Both the position numbers and the translations under genes were made by a program. A DNA stretch of 64,000 nt, taken from the NCBI RefSeq assembly GCF_038562635.1, contig NZ_JBCFBO010000001.1:1193869-1257868 (forward strand). Reading direction: 5' to 3'. The notes beneath the pieces are model-generated. The model was not told the origin of the DNA, searched no databases, and was given only the letters and a program-made list of their open reading frames with translations. The stretch is from Methanobacterium sp. Its GTDB lineage: Archaea; Methanobacteriota; Methanobacteria; Methanobacteriales; Methanobacteriaceae. Shown here piece by piece: positions 1-9,228 of the stretch (its first letter is position 1; the number at the start of each line of letters is the position of its first letter).

Positions 1-976
1 ATGCGGCCCTCAGTGATCTTGCTGAAGGGCAAGTTCCATGAGATGCCCAGCCTCCAGGAGCCTCAGGATCAGGAACTCTTGCAAATCCTACAGTTTCCTT
101 TCCTGATGAAGTTGTGTGTGGTGGAATTATGGTTCCATCCCATGCTTCTGCAAAGGAATGTGCATTATATGCCCTCTTGACGTTATCATACTCAGAATAA
201 TAACCCACCGTATCTGCTCCAGTTCCAATGACCTTTTCCGTTACAGATGTTGTATAAACCTCTATTGGTCTTCCTGAAGCATAGTTTTTCATATAATTCA
301 GCACATTAAGTCCAAAGAAAGATTGAATATTTTCTGGTGTGACTAAATTCCTTCCATCGTTGAATCTTGAAATTGCATAGTCCAGTGTTATACTATCCCC
401 ATTACTAGCGCTTTTATACCAGTCCTTAATGGTATTTACGTTTACATAATTATGAGGCACAGTACCATTGTTGATCTGATCGTAAGGTACTACTTTTATA
501 GTATTTTTTCCTTCTATTATCTTCAAGCCGTCATTTGTCTTAACTCCAAATGTATAAGGAGTTTTATATCCATAAACAAAATTACCAGGATAAGTAACAG
601 TCAATTTATTATCTGTAACCGCTAAAATTCCAGGGCCTGTGAATCCCTGTGCAGATCCTTCTTTGGATATACCAGAACTTGTAAGCTGATCAGTTGGAGT
701 TTTAACTGTACCCGTAACCACAGCATCTATAACATCTAAAAATTCCATGTTACTTATATAATACCCCAAGTATTCAGGATGATAAAGTAAAGGAACTTTT
801 CTAATTTTACTATCATCTGTAACCTGAGTTCCTGCTATAACTGTATCACCTACACTCAAAGAAGTGATGTCTGTTGGCCCCTGTTGTGGACAGTAAGTTC
901 CCACGATATTTCCAAAGGGATACATGGCCAGTGCCAGCAAAATAAGTATAGCTATGTTAATTTTTGAATTTCCCAA
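1..976 (-). CDS. exported protein of unknown function, C-terminal part outside window
   Basis: An open minus-strand frame runs unbroken from a TTG at 976-974 to the window edge (about 325 codons), so the C-terminus is missing. The first residues are a typical signal peptide or anchor: MGNSKINIAI, then a Leu/Ala-rich core ending near AMYPFGN. The rest is soluble-looking and rich in Gly, Thr and Tyr; I recognise no domain. A TAG lies in frame a short way upstream and a GGGGGAG stretch precedes the TTG by about 20 bases, so TTG is the longest sensible start; an ATG at 925-923 would lose the signal peptide. The gene overlaps the end of the MurT-like ligase by about 20 bases, which implies co-transcription with the Mur ligases and suggests, by inference only, a cell-envelope role. 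Reality of the gene is fairly sure, function unknown. Confidence 0.75.
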   Translation of the reverse strand, partial: MGNSKINIAILILLALAMYPFGNIVGTYCPQQGPTDITSLSVGDTVIAGTQVTDDSKIRKVPLLYHPEYLGYYISNMEFLDVIDAVVTGTVKTPTDQLTSSGISKEGSAQGFTGPGILAVTDNKLTVTYPGNFVYGYKTPYTFGVKTNDGLKIIEGKNTIKVVPYDQINNGTVPHNYVNVNTIKDWYKSASNGDSITLDYAISRFNDGRNLVTPENIQSFFGLNVLNYMKNYASGRPIEVYTTSVTEKVIGTGADTVGYYSEYDNVKRAYNAHSFAEAWDGTIIPPHTTSSGKETVGFARVPDPEAPGGWASHGTCPSARSLRAA

Positions 977-2471
977 GTATTTCTGAAGAATATTTAACTC
1001 CCCCTTCCCCTATTATCAGAATGATATCTTCTTTTTTCGCTTCATTTATTGCTAAATTTAAGCTCTCTCCCACCTGTGCCTTACTTGCACCTAAAGTTCC
1101 TATTTTAGAGCCCTTTTTGCTAGATTCTGTCAATATAACATGGTTATTAACATTAATCTCAGATGAAGCTTTTCTACTAGCATTCGATGCTACTACTATA
1201 ACATCTGCATCTTTTAATATTTTTGCTATTTCTATATCTCCCGCAATTCCACTTTCAGAGGATACCGTATTTACAACGATTAATCTTGAGGTTTCTGGTT
1301 TTTCTCGGATTAAAGTTTGAATTATTGCTTTAACACCCGCAGGATTATGGGCATAATCTATTATTACCTGCTTTCCAATATCGACTTTCTGAAATCGACC
1401 TTTTACACCTTCAAAAGATTCAATACCTCTCACAATATCATTAAAATCAATATTAAGTGCTGAAGCTCCGCTTGCTGCGGCAAGGGCATTGTAAACATTG
1501 TGAACACCTGCCTGTCTGAGTTTAACTTCTGCAGTATTTGATCCTATAACAAGTTTAAAAGAGTCATTCTTTACATCAAATGCTTTAACATCAGGTTCAG
1601 GGCGTTTAAATCCACAAGAACATTTATAAACTCCAAGATGACCCAAATAATATAGTGAATATTCAAGTTTTTTGCCACATAGCGGGCACTCTCTTATTTC
1701 AGGATAAGCTTCTATTTCCAAAGCCATATCTTCAATTCCATAAAAAAAGATTTTATTAGATGTATCCTTACTAAAACCAGTTACTACAGGGTCATCTGCA
1801 TTGAAAATTAAACAGCTGGCAACATCTACAATCTCTCTTTTACAGCTTATATAATCCTGGAAGTTATGGGATCCACTTAAATGATCCTTAGAAATGTTGG
1901 TTATAATCCCTATGCTTACCTCGGATTTAAGGGCGCAGTTTTTAATTTCATCAGGATTTCCATGAGTACCTATCTCTAAAACAGCGATATCTCCATCAAG
2001 TCTTGCCTGAAAAGAAGGTGTTAATTCCGTATTTCCCTGCATTTTCAGTTTATGTTCAGGAGTTCTATATCCGCTGAGATTTAATATATTTTTAAGCATC
2101 CATGTTGTGGTGGTCTTTCCGTTGGTACCTGTTATTCCAACCACAGGTTTACCTACTTTACATGTGCTTAAAATCTCATCCACACTTATTATATCTGCGC
2201 CTGTAACGCTCTTTATTTTTCCAATCAATTTGCTATTTTGAAGTAAACTTGGAGCAACTACAATTACATCTGCATTTTTCAGGATGGTTTCGTCATGTTC
2301 TCCAAGATTGAGTTTTATCCCCTCTTCTTCAAGGATATTTATCTGCGGACTGTCTGTTGAAAGATCAGATACCGTGACGTCAGCACCGTTATCCTTTAAA
2401 ACCCTTGCCATTAAACTCCCAACAGTTCCACAGCCGCCGATAACTACTGCTTTGAATTCTTGTTCTTTCAT
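957..2471 (-). CDS. MurT-like Mur ligase with zinc ribbon (probable pseudomurein peptide ligase)
   Basis: Mur ligase family enzyme that should use ATP to join an amino acid to a carboxylate, here probably in pseudomurein peptide synthesis. Visible order: an N-terminal Rossmann domain (VVIGGCGTVG), the Mur P-loop GITGTNGKTTTT near residue 120, the central ATPase domain, a Cys4 insertion (CPLC ... CSCG), and a C-terminal Mur domain with the family's DYAHNPAG motif. A Cys4 ribbon in the central domain is characteristic of MurT-type ligases. ATG at 2471-2469 leaves six residues before the first beta strand and is preferred; an in-frame GTG at 2498 is the alternative, and neither has a strong SD. 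It follows the tandem Mur ligase with a short gap, so the two are probably one operon. The exact amino-acid substrate cannot be read from sequence. Confidence 0.85.
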   Translation of the reverse strand: MKEQEFKAVVIGGCGTVGSLMARVLKDNGADVTVSDLSTDSPQINILEEEGIKLNLGEHDETILKNADVIVVAPSLLQNSKLIGKIKSVTGADIISVDEILSTCKVGKPVVGITGTNGKTTTTWMLKNILNLSGYRTPEHKLKMQGNTELTPSFQARLDGDIAVLEIGTHGNPDEIKNCALKSEVSIGIITNISKDHLSGSHNFQDYISCKREIVDVASCLIFNADDPVVTGFSKDTSNKIFFYGIEDMALEIEAYPEIRECPLCGKKLEYSLYYLGHLGVYKCSCGFKRPEPDVKAFDVKNDSFKLVIGSNTAEVKLRQAGVHNVYNALAAASGASALNIDFNDIVRGIESFEGVKGRFQKVDIGKQVIIDYAHNPAGVKAIIQTLIREKPETSRLIVVNTVSSESGIAGDIEIAKILKDADVIVVASNASRKASSEINVNNHVILTESSKKGSKIGTLGASKAQVGESLNLAINEAKKEDIILIIGEGGVKYSSEILGKFKN

Positions 2472-2504
2472 AAAAATAAATCCGTTTAGCTGGTTCACTG
2501 AAAT

Positions 2505-5294
2505 TCAAGTTTTATCTTTATACTCTTTAATACCTTTATATATCTCTGATTTTACATTGTCATATGCATTAACAACACCGGGGCCTATATGAATTATTGT
2601 ATCTCCCTCTTTTGCAATTTCCAATGCTTTAGATATTGAATCTGCAATATTAATTGTTTGGTATGTTTCTACACCATCAGCCCCATCCACTACTGTCTCC
2701 GCTGCTTCAGGATCTATTACTTCAGTAGTTTCATTTTTTGCGCTTGCAATAACCACATCAGCATACTTTCCAAGCACAGTGCCCATTTTAAATTTATCAC
2801 GAACTGTAAGTGTATCAGGATTATCTACAGATATTATAAGCTTTCCTTCAAGAGCTAAACCATCTAAAAGACGTTCTGCAGCTTCAGGATTGTGGGCTGC
2901 ATCCATGAATATATTTACACCGTTGATCAAGTCAATTTTCTCAAATCTTCCAGCTACTCCCGAAAAGCTTTCCATTTTATCTTTAATATAATCTAAATCA
3001 AAATCTAAAATCATATCTACAGTAAAAGCAGCCAGTGCATTTTCTATATTGCATGCACCTGGTGATTTAAGATTTATTCTCATATTACATGGATCTCTAT
3101 ACTTCCTTTCAAAGTTACCACAGTTACAGTATACTTTACCACAGTTTTTACAAACCACTGTTGGAATAGTTCCAGTTTTAATGGTAAATTCAGAACCATA
3201 AAGGCCTTTAAGCTCAACATCTTCTGCCAATATATCAAAGTCTATATTATTTTTATGATGATAAGTTTTACCTTCACATACAACTGTTCGGGGTTCATTA
3301 AAACCATAATATATGACTTCTTTATCAAATTTAGGGGTCAATATACTTATGATTGGATCATCACCATTTGCAATTAAAATCCCGTTTTTATGGAGTAAAT
3401 CTTTTATAGCCACATTTCTCTCCACGTATTCTTCATATGTATTAAATTCATCCATATGATCTGGAGTAAGATTAGTTAAAACCCCTGCACAAATTTCAAG
3501 CCCGTCTAACATCCTTATAGTACCATGAGGAAGTTCAAAAACTGCAAAATCTTTATTTCCAGTTCCGTTTTCGACTATAAAGTCAACTAAACCTTCAATA
3601 ACAAGCGAGTTCTGCAGGGATGAGAAAAGTAATGTTTCATATCTATCAGATAATGTATAATTTGTCATGTTGGTGGTTGTGGTTTTACCATCTGTTCCAG
3701 CAATACCAATCATAGGGATCTTTATAATAGAATTTATCATTTTTCCAATGTCCCTTGTACCAATTTCCATGATCTCGTAGTTCTCTTCACACTCATTAAT
3801 AAATTGTCGAATTTCAGAATTTTTAGGGACATTTGGAGAAACAAAAACAACATCCGCCCACATTGCATGTTCATTTACATGCGATCCAAGTTCTACAGCT
3901 ATTCCTTTTTCTTTAAGCTCTTCAATTCTCCTTCTGGCTTTTTTTGGTAGCTGTTCAAATTCCTTAATATCTGAAATAATAACCTCATTGCCAAGGTAAT
4001 TTAAAAGATGTGCTGCAGGCCTTCCTGCGTTTCCTGCGCCTATTATCAGTACTTTTTTGCCCCTAATCACTGTATCATCCTTTGTTAATCTCCGTAGTGT
4101 TTCCTGTATTTCTATAAGTTTAGTTTGGCCATTTCCACCTATAAATATATTTTTACATTTGTCACTGCACTCCACTGCAAAGTCAACAACGTCGGCTGTA
4201 TCTTTCATTATTTTAACAGTCCCACTATAACCTTCATTTTTTAACTTTTCAAATGCAATATCCGTTGTATTGTCTAATCCAGGGAATAAAACTATAGTTT
4301 CTGGATTAACTTTGACTACTTCCTTTAAAATTTCATATCTACAGGTTTCATTCTTTCTGGGCGTACCAATTATAGCCACATCAAATTTTAACTCATTAAG
4401 CACTGCTGCAGTTGCATCAACATTATCTGTTTTTCCAACCACAAAATTACATCCAGATAAATTCAGAGTTTCTGATCTTCCATTAACGCCTTTAAATTCA
4501 CTTAATGTTTCATCAATATCGCTTTGTGGAATCTCTAAAAATTGTGCAACTTTTTCTGCGGCAGCAGCATTTTGAAGGTTAAATTTACCGAACAGTTTAA
4601 GATCTCTGTATCCATTTCCAAAAAAGAACGTTTCATTAGGATAGTCTTTAATTCCAGATAAAAATTCATCTTGTCCATTTAATATGGCTGTTTTCCCTTT
4701 TAAGAATCTACCTAACGAGTTTCTATAATTCTCAAGAGAATTATGGAAATCCATGTGATCATGCCCGATGTTTGTTACAACTATCAAGTCAAAATCAAAG
4801 GCATAAGAACAAAAATCAAGAGTCATATCACAAACTTCAACTATCAAAATGTCACATTTTTGTTTAGAAGTTTCCAGTATGAGTTTTGTGTATCCTCCAA
4901 ATCCGCCACCAGCATTTCCACCTATGAGTACATTAAAACCTGCTTTTTCAAGTATTTCCTTAATCATAAAGCAGGTAGTTGTTTTGCCATTGGTTCCTGT
5001 TACTCCTATTGTAAAAATAGATTTATGATCTGCCAGAATGTCTGATAAAGACTTCTTACGAGATCTTATTTTTTCGCCGATCTTACTACTCCACAAGCTT
5101 GGACTTAAAACTACGGCATCTGCAGAATTTATTTTATCAAAATCATGATATCCAAGATCAAGATCTATAGCAGAGTTATGTTTTAATTCCACATTTTTTT
5201 GCATATCAGAAGCATAAACTTTATATCCATAATTAATAAGGGATTTTACAGCATTTTTACCTTCTGTTCCCAATCCGACCACTGCAACTTTCAT
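2505..5294 (-). CDS. tandem double Mur ligase (two complete Mur modules in one chain)
   Basis: A 929-residue protein holding two Mur ligases end to end. The first half starts with a Rossmann motif (VAVVGLGTEG) and has its P-loop GVTGTNGKTTT at about residues 98-106; it lacks a zinc ribbon. The second half restarts near residue 410 with another Rossmann motif (VLIIGAGNAGRP), has a P-loop variant GTDGKTTTT (Asn replaced by Asp), a Cys-rich insertion (VCKNCGKVYCNCG) like the MurT ribbon, and the terminal DAAHNPEA motif. Pseudomurein is built by Mur-family ligases in Methanobacteriales, so a wall-peptide role is likely. The fusion would hold two ligation steps together, or one half could be regulatory; both P-loops look intact. 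It heads the minus-strand operon with the MurT-like ligase and the exported protein. No frameshift or stop is seen between the halves. Confidence 0.87.
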   Translation of the reverse strand: MKVAVVGLGTEGKNAVKSLINYGYKVYASDMQKNVELKHNSAIDLDLGYHDFDKINSADAVVLSPSLWSSKIGEKIRSRKKSLSDILADHKSIFTIGVTGTNGKTTTCFMIKEILEKAGFNVLIGGNAGGGFGGYTKLILETSKQKCDILIVEVCDMTLDFCSYAFDFDLIVVTNIGHDHMDFHNSLENYRNSLGRFLKGKTAILNGQDEFLSGIKDYPNETFFFGNGYRDLKLFGKFNLQNAAAAEKVAQFLEIPQSDIDETLSEFKGVNGRSETLNLSGCNFVVGKTDNVDATAAVLNELKFDVAIIGTPRKNETCRYEILKEVVKVNPETIVLFPGLDNTTDIAFEKLKNEGYSGTVKIMKDTADVVDFAVECSDKCKNIFIGGNGQTKLIEIQETLRRLTKDDTVIRGKKVLIIGAGNAGRPAAHLLNYLGNEVIISDIKEFEQLPKKARRRIEELKEKGIAVELGSHVNEHAMWADVVFVSPNVPKNSEIRQFINECEENYEIMEIGTRDIGKMINSIIKIPMIGIAGTDGKTTTTNMTNYTLSDRYETLLFSSLQNSLVIEGLVDFIVENGTGNKDFAVFELPHGTIRMLDGLEICAGVLTNLTPDHMDEFNTYEEYVERNVAIKDLLHKNGILIANGDDPIISILTPKFDKEVIYYGFNEPRTVVCEGKTYHHKNNIDFDILAEDVELKGLYGSEFTIKTGTIPTVVCKNCGKVYCNCGNFERKYRDPCNMRINLKSPGACNIENALAAFTVDMILDFDLDYIKDKMESFSGVAGRFEKIDLINGVNIFMDAAHNPEAAERLLDGLALEGKLIISVDNPDTLTVRDKFKMGTVLGKYADVVIASAKNETTEVIDPEAAETVVDGADGVETYQTINIADSISKALEIAKEGDTIIHIGPGVVNAYDNVKSEIYKGIKEYKDKT

Positions 5295-5995
5295 ATTACC
5301 TACCGATATTTATAATCCTAAAGGTTATTATGACTATCTAAAAATGGCTTCTAAAATAATTTAAATAATATAGATATTTAATTGTAACGCTTGAATTTCT
5401 CCGAGCTCTGTGAATCGAAAACAGCCGATCCCGTAAATTCATAAATAAGTATCCATTCTTATTATTAAACCCTAATTTATCTATAGAAAGCCATAAGATC
5501 ATTTTCAATATTAGTTACCTCAAACAGCCATATTTACTTTTTCGTATTAATTTTTTTGTTATTTGTAATAATAAATTTTTTGATAATTCTATTATTCAAG
5601 TAATTTGATCTATACAAACTAGAATAATCAATTTGTATTTATTACAATCATATATAAATGATTTTTAATTAATATCATTTGATAAATATATCGTAAATAT
5701 AAAATCAATGAAATGAAATTATTATCTCCTAACATAAATAATTTCAAATAATTAAAGCATTTTATTTCGCTAAATACCCCCAGAATTCCTATTAAAATTC
5801 AATAAAAATAATAAATCAGCAATTATATAACAATGTATTAACAATATATGAACAATAAACTAACTTGTTTATTTAAAGTCATTACCTAATAAATATCCTT
5901 AAGCTTATCTGTTAATCCAAGGATTTAATGATAAATAATTATAACAAAAAAATGATTTGATACAATCAACAACGAAAACATATCAAGGTGACATC
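5295..5995. other. long AT-rich intergenic region between divergent mur and hypD genes
   Basis: About 700 bases of very AT-rich DNA between divergently transcribed genes. It must hold the promoters of both the Mur operon and hypD. A more GC-rich patch at about 5395-5440 (containing CCGAGCTC) stands out but folds into nothing I can name. No ORF with a ribosome site and no tRNA-like structure was seen. Confidence 0.5.
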
Positions 5996-7045
5996 ATGAA
6001 AAATCTATCCAAAGAAATAGTAGAACGCATTGAAAACATTTCAAGGCCAGTTAAAATAATGCACGTATGTGGCTCCCATGAACATACAATAATGCAGCAT
6101 GGAATAAGATCATTGATTCCAAAAGAAGTAGAAATAGTAGCAGGTCCAGGGTGTCCTGTTTGTTGTGTACCTTCAATAGAAGTTGATGAATGCCTGTATC
6201 TTGCACGAAAAGGCGTTACCATTACAACATTTGGAGATATGCTGAGGGTTCCTGGAACAACAGGGACACTTGCAGATGCAAAGGCTGAAGGTGCTGATGT
6301 AAGAATAGTTTATGGAATAAACAATGCGGTTGAAATTGCAGAAAAGATTGATAACGATGTCGTATTTATGGCAGCAGGTTTTGAAACCACTGCACCTACC
6401 ACTGCGGCAGAAATAGTTGCAGGGCTTCCGAAAAACCTTTCAATTTTATCCTGCCATAGATTAATACCTCCTGCACTCAAATTTTTAATTGAATCAGGAG
6501 AAGTAAACTTAAATGCCCTTATAGAGCCCGGACATGTTTCAACAATAATAGGAACAGAACCTTATGAACTATTTTCTAAAAAATATGGCATTCCCCAAGT
6601 TGTTGCAGGCTTTAATCCACTTGATGTCCTGATTTCAATTTATATGATATTAAAACAGATGGATGAGGGCAAAGCTGTAGTTCAAAATGAATACAAGCGA
6701 GCTGTTAGAGAAGAAGGAAATATAAAAGCTCAAGAGCTTATGGATGAAGTTTTCTATATTAAAGATAAAGAATGGAGAGGTTTCCCTGAAATTCCGGACT
6801 CTACATATGAAATAAAGGATGAATTTGCAGATTCCAACGCAAGGGAAAGATTTGATATTCAAGTAGAACAGGGCGAAAAAGTCCCAACTGGTTGTATATG
6901 CGGCCCAATTCTGAGAGGAATTGCAAGACCAGAGCAGTGCAAACTTTTCAGGAAAGAATGCAATCCTATGAACCCAATCGGCGCATGTATGGTCAGTAAA
7001 GAAGGAACATGCAATATAGCATTTAGATATGGATCCGGATTATAA
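5996..7045 (+). CDS. hypD: hydrogenase maturation factor HypD
   Basis: HypD is the iron-sulfur scaffold that, with HypC, carries the Fe(CN)2CO unit built for the active site of [NiFe]-hydrogenases; methanogens need it for their several hydrogenases. The product from ATG 5996 is 349 residues, the usual family length. Conserved Cys motifs are visible: CGSHEH at residue 25, GPGCPVCC with Cys53, Cys56 and Cys57, and the C-terminal Cys set (GCICGP, CKLFRKEC, and a final Cys in EGTC) that holds the 4Fe-4S cluster. AAGGTGA lies just upstream of this ATG and decides the start; a TTG 39 bases earlier opens the frame but lacks an SD. No other hyp gene is nearby. Phosphoglycolate phosphatase follows after 78 bases. 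Confidence 0.97.
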   Translation: MKNLSKEIVERIENISRPVKIMHVCGSHEHTIMQHGIRSLIPKEVEIVAGPGCPVCCVPSIEVDECLYLARKGVTITTFGDMLRVPGTTGTLADAKAEGADVRIVYGINNAVEIAEKIDNDVVFMAAGFETTAPTTAAEIVAGLPKNLSILSCHRLIPPALKFLIESGEVNLNALIEPGHVSTIIGTEPYELFSKKYGIPQVVAGFNPLDVLISIYMILKQMDEGKAVVQNEYKRAVREEGNIKAQELMDEVFYIKDKEWRGFPEIPDSTYEIKDEFADSNARERFDIQVEQGEKVPTGCICGPILRGIARPEQCKLFRKECNPMNPIGACMVSKEGTCNIAFRYGSGL

Positions 7046-7123
7046 TCAAAATCTCTAATTATAATTCGAGCCTAATTTCCAGGCTTCAATCCAATATTTT
7101 TAAATAATTGGAGTAATGTTCTA

Positions 7124-7792
7124 ATGAAAGCAGTTGCTGTAGACATAGATGGTACGATTACTGATAAAAATCGGAAGATATGTGTAAATGCAATAAATGC
7201 ACTGCGAAAAGCAGAAGATGCAGGTTATCCGGTTATATTAGTGACTGGAAATGTACTCTGCACAGCGAAAATGGTATCCACAATGTTAGGTACATCTGGA
7301 GGAATAGTCTGCGAAAATGGTGGAGTTGTATATACCACAAAAAGAAATTTAATTCTTGGCAATGTTAAAAAATGCAGACCTGCCTATGAATTATTAAAAT
7401 CACAATATGATGTGGAAAAAACAGAATTCTCAGATCTTCGGTTATCTGAAATTGCGATAAAACGTACTATCGATGTAAATACTATAAAAGAGACTGTAAA
7501 AAATTTTGATGTTGTGGTATACGACACTAAATTTGCAATACACATTACAGACCCTTTAGTTAATAAGGGAAAATCACTTAAAATCGTTGCAGAAGATATT
7601 GGCATAACAGCTGATGAAATACTTGCAATAGGCGACAGTGAAAACGACCTTGAGTTCCTGGAGGTTGCAGGGTTCAAAGTTGCTGTTTCAAATGCAGATG
7701 ATGAGCTTAAAGAAAATACTGATTATGTAACAAAAAAGGCCTACGGTGATGGGGCTGCAGAAGCAATTGAAAAATTTATTTTAAATAAATAG
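7124..7792 (+). CDS. phosphoglycolate phosphatase, archaeal HAD type
   Basis: A 222-residue HAD-superfamily hydrolase that removes phosphate from 2-phosphoglycolate. The catalytic motif DIDGT lies at residues 7-11 (nucleophile Asp7, acid/base Asp9), a Thr-containing motif II (VTGN) follows, a conserved Lys sits in the KGKSL segment, and the Mg-binding GDSENDLE is near residue 168. The region between is the C2-type cap typical of the archaeal enzyme. The ATG is preceded by TTGGAGTAATG-like context. It lies between hypD and the pmbA-like gene on the same strand; 39 bases separate it from the latter, so read-through is likely. Sugar-phosphate phosphatase activity on related substrates is the main alternative. 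Confidence 0.9.
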   Translation: MKAVAVDIDGTITDKNRKICVNAINALRKAEDAGYPVILVTGNVLCTAKMVSTMLGTSGGIVCENGGVVYTTKRNLILGNVKKCRPAYELLKSQYDVEKTEFSDLRLSEIAIKRTIDVNTIKETVKNFDVVVYDTKFAIHITDPLVNKGKSLKIVAEDIGITADEILAIGDSENDLEFLEVAGFKVAVSNADDELKENTDYVTKKAYGDGAAEAIEKFILNK

Positions 7793-7831
7793 TATTATTA
7801 AGATGTTAAATAACATAACAGGAGATCTTAT

Positions 7832-9133
7832 ATGATAAATACTGCAGAACGCGCGTTAAATCTTGCTTTAAAAGATTCTGATTATGCAGAAGTGTATATA
7901 GAAAGAGAAAAAAGTATTGATGTAGACATCCAGAGAAATGAAATTAGTTTTGCAAAAGAAGAAATTACCTACGGATTAAGCGTAAGAGTAATTTTAAGAG
8001 GAAAAATGGGATTTTCTTATACAACTAATATTGATAAAATTGATGAAACCGCGAAGAATGCAATATTCAACGCGAAATCTAATATTGAAGATGAATATTT
8101 TGATTTTGCCCATGAATCCAAATACAGCCAAGTTAAAGGTACTTATGATAAAAAAAATGAAGCAATGGATATTGAAAGTTCCATCGATTTTGCAAAAACT
8201 ATGATAAACACTGTTGAAGAAGAAAAATGTGAACCAACCTCCGGAGGATTTTCTGCAGGGAAAACAGAGAGCTTAATCTTAAATTCAAATGGTGTAAACC
8301 GCAAAGAAATAGGAACATCATTTTCAGGGTTTATAGCAGTAAATGCCGAAAAAGATGGAGAAATATCAACAGCATACGAAGGGGACTCATCAAGGCTCTT
8401 TGATATTAATCCAGAATGGATTGCAGATAATGCATGTGATATTGCAAAAAATTCTTTAAACGGCAAACCTGTAGAAACAAAAGATATGGATGTAATATTA
8501 GATTATCGTGCATCTGCAGGTCTTCTTGGAACATTTGTGGGTGCTTTTAATGCAGATAATGTTCAAAGAGGCAGGTCCGTCTTTGCAGATAAAATAGGAA
8601 ATGAAGTTGTTTCGCCTTCATTAAGCATTTATGATGACGGTACATTTGAAGGAGGACTTGCTTCCGCAATAAGTGATGGAGAAGGAACTCCTACCCAAAA
8701 AACTGCTGTAATTCAGGACGGAATCCTAAAAAGTTTCATTTATGATATATATACATCTAAAAAAGGAAATACAGAAAGTACGGGTAACGGTATGAGGTCT
8801 TCATTTGCAGATATGCCTTCAGTGGGCTTAAGTAATTTTGTTCTTGAATTTAAGGATACCTGTGAAATGGAAGATATTAAAGAAGGAATACTTGTTACAG
8901 ATGTTTTAGGTGCACATACAGCCAACCCAATTTCAGGAGACTTTTCAGTTGAGGCCAACAATGCATTTAAAATAGAAAATGGAGAAATTAGTTACCCTGT
9001 TAAAAAAGCCATGTTATCTGGAAACATATTTGATGTTATGAAAAATGCATCAAGCGGTTCTAAAGAAATCAGACAACGTGGACCCTTTGTTATTCCACGT
9101 GTTTTAGCTCCGGGTTTAAGAGTTGTGGGATAA
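7832..9133 (+). CDS. PmbA/TldE-like metalloprotease-family protein (non-catalytic type)
   Basis: A 433-residue member of the TldD/PmbA (TldE) family. In bacteria TldD and TldE form a heterodimer that degrades or trims peptides, including microcin precursors; TldD carries a metal-binding HExxxH motif. I find no HExxxH here, so this is the TldE/PmbA-type partner. Family features seen are the N-terminal alpha/beta region and the C-terminal half with conserved glycines (GTFVGAFNADNVQRG, GNGMRSS, GAHTANPISGDFSVEA). AGGAG lies upstream of the ATG. No TldD partner is in the window. The next gene on the strand encodes a radical SAM protein, which is interesting because TldD/E partners often work on modified peptides, but a functional link is only an inference. 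Confidence 0.88.
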   Translation: MINTAERALNLALKDSDYAEVYIEREKSIDVDIQRNEISFAKEEITYGLSVRVILRGKMGFSYTTNIDKIDETAKNAIFNAKSNIEDEYFDFAHESKYSQVKGTYDKKNEAMDIESSIDFAKTMINTVEEEKCEPTSGGFSAGKTESLILNSNGVNRKEIGTSFSGFIAVNAEKDGEISTAYEGDSSRLFDINPEWIADNACDIAKNSLNGKPVETKDMDVILDYRASAGLLGTFVGAFNADNVQRGRSVFADKIGNEVVSPSLSIYDDGTFEGGLASAISDGEGTPTQKTAVIQDGILKSFIYDIYTSKKGNTESTGNGMRSSFADMPSVGLSNFVLEFKDTCEMEDIKEGILVTDVLGAHTANPISGDFSVEANNAFKIENGEISYPVKKAMLSGNIFDVMKNASSGSKEIRQRGPFVIPRVLAPGLRVVG

Positions 9134-9228
9134 TCACGCTCTAACCACCCCATTTTTCCAATATTCTATTTTTAATGTTATTGCCATTTGAGTCAAAGAT
9201 ATTAATCTTTGGAACATAAATAAGATCA

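Noticed and set aside
5395..5440. GC-richer patch as a possible small RNA
   Set aside because: I could not find a stable fold, promoter and terminator together.
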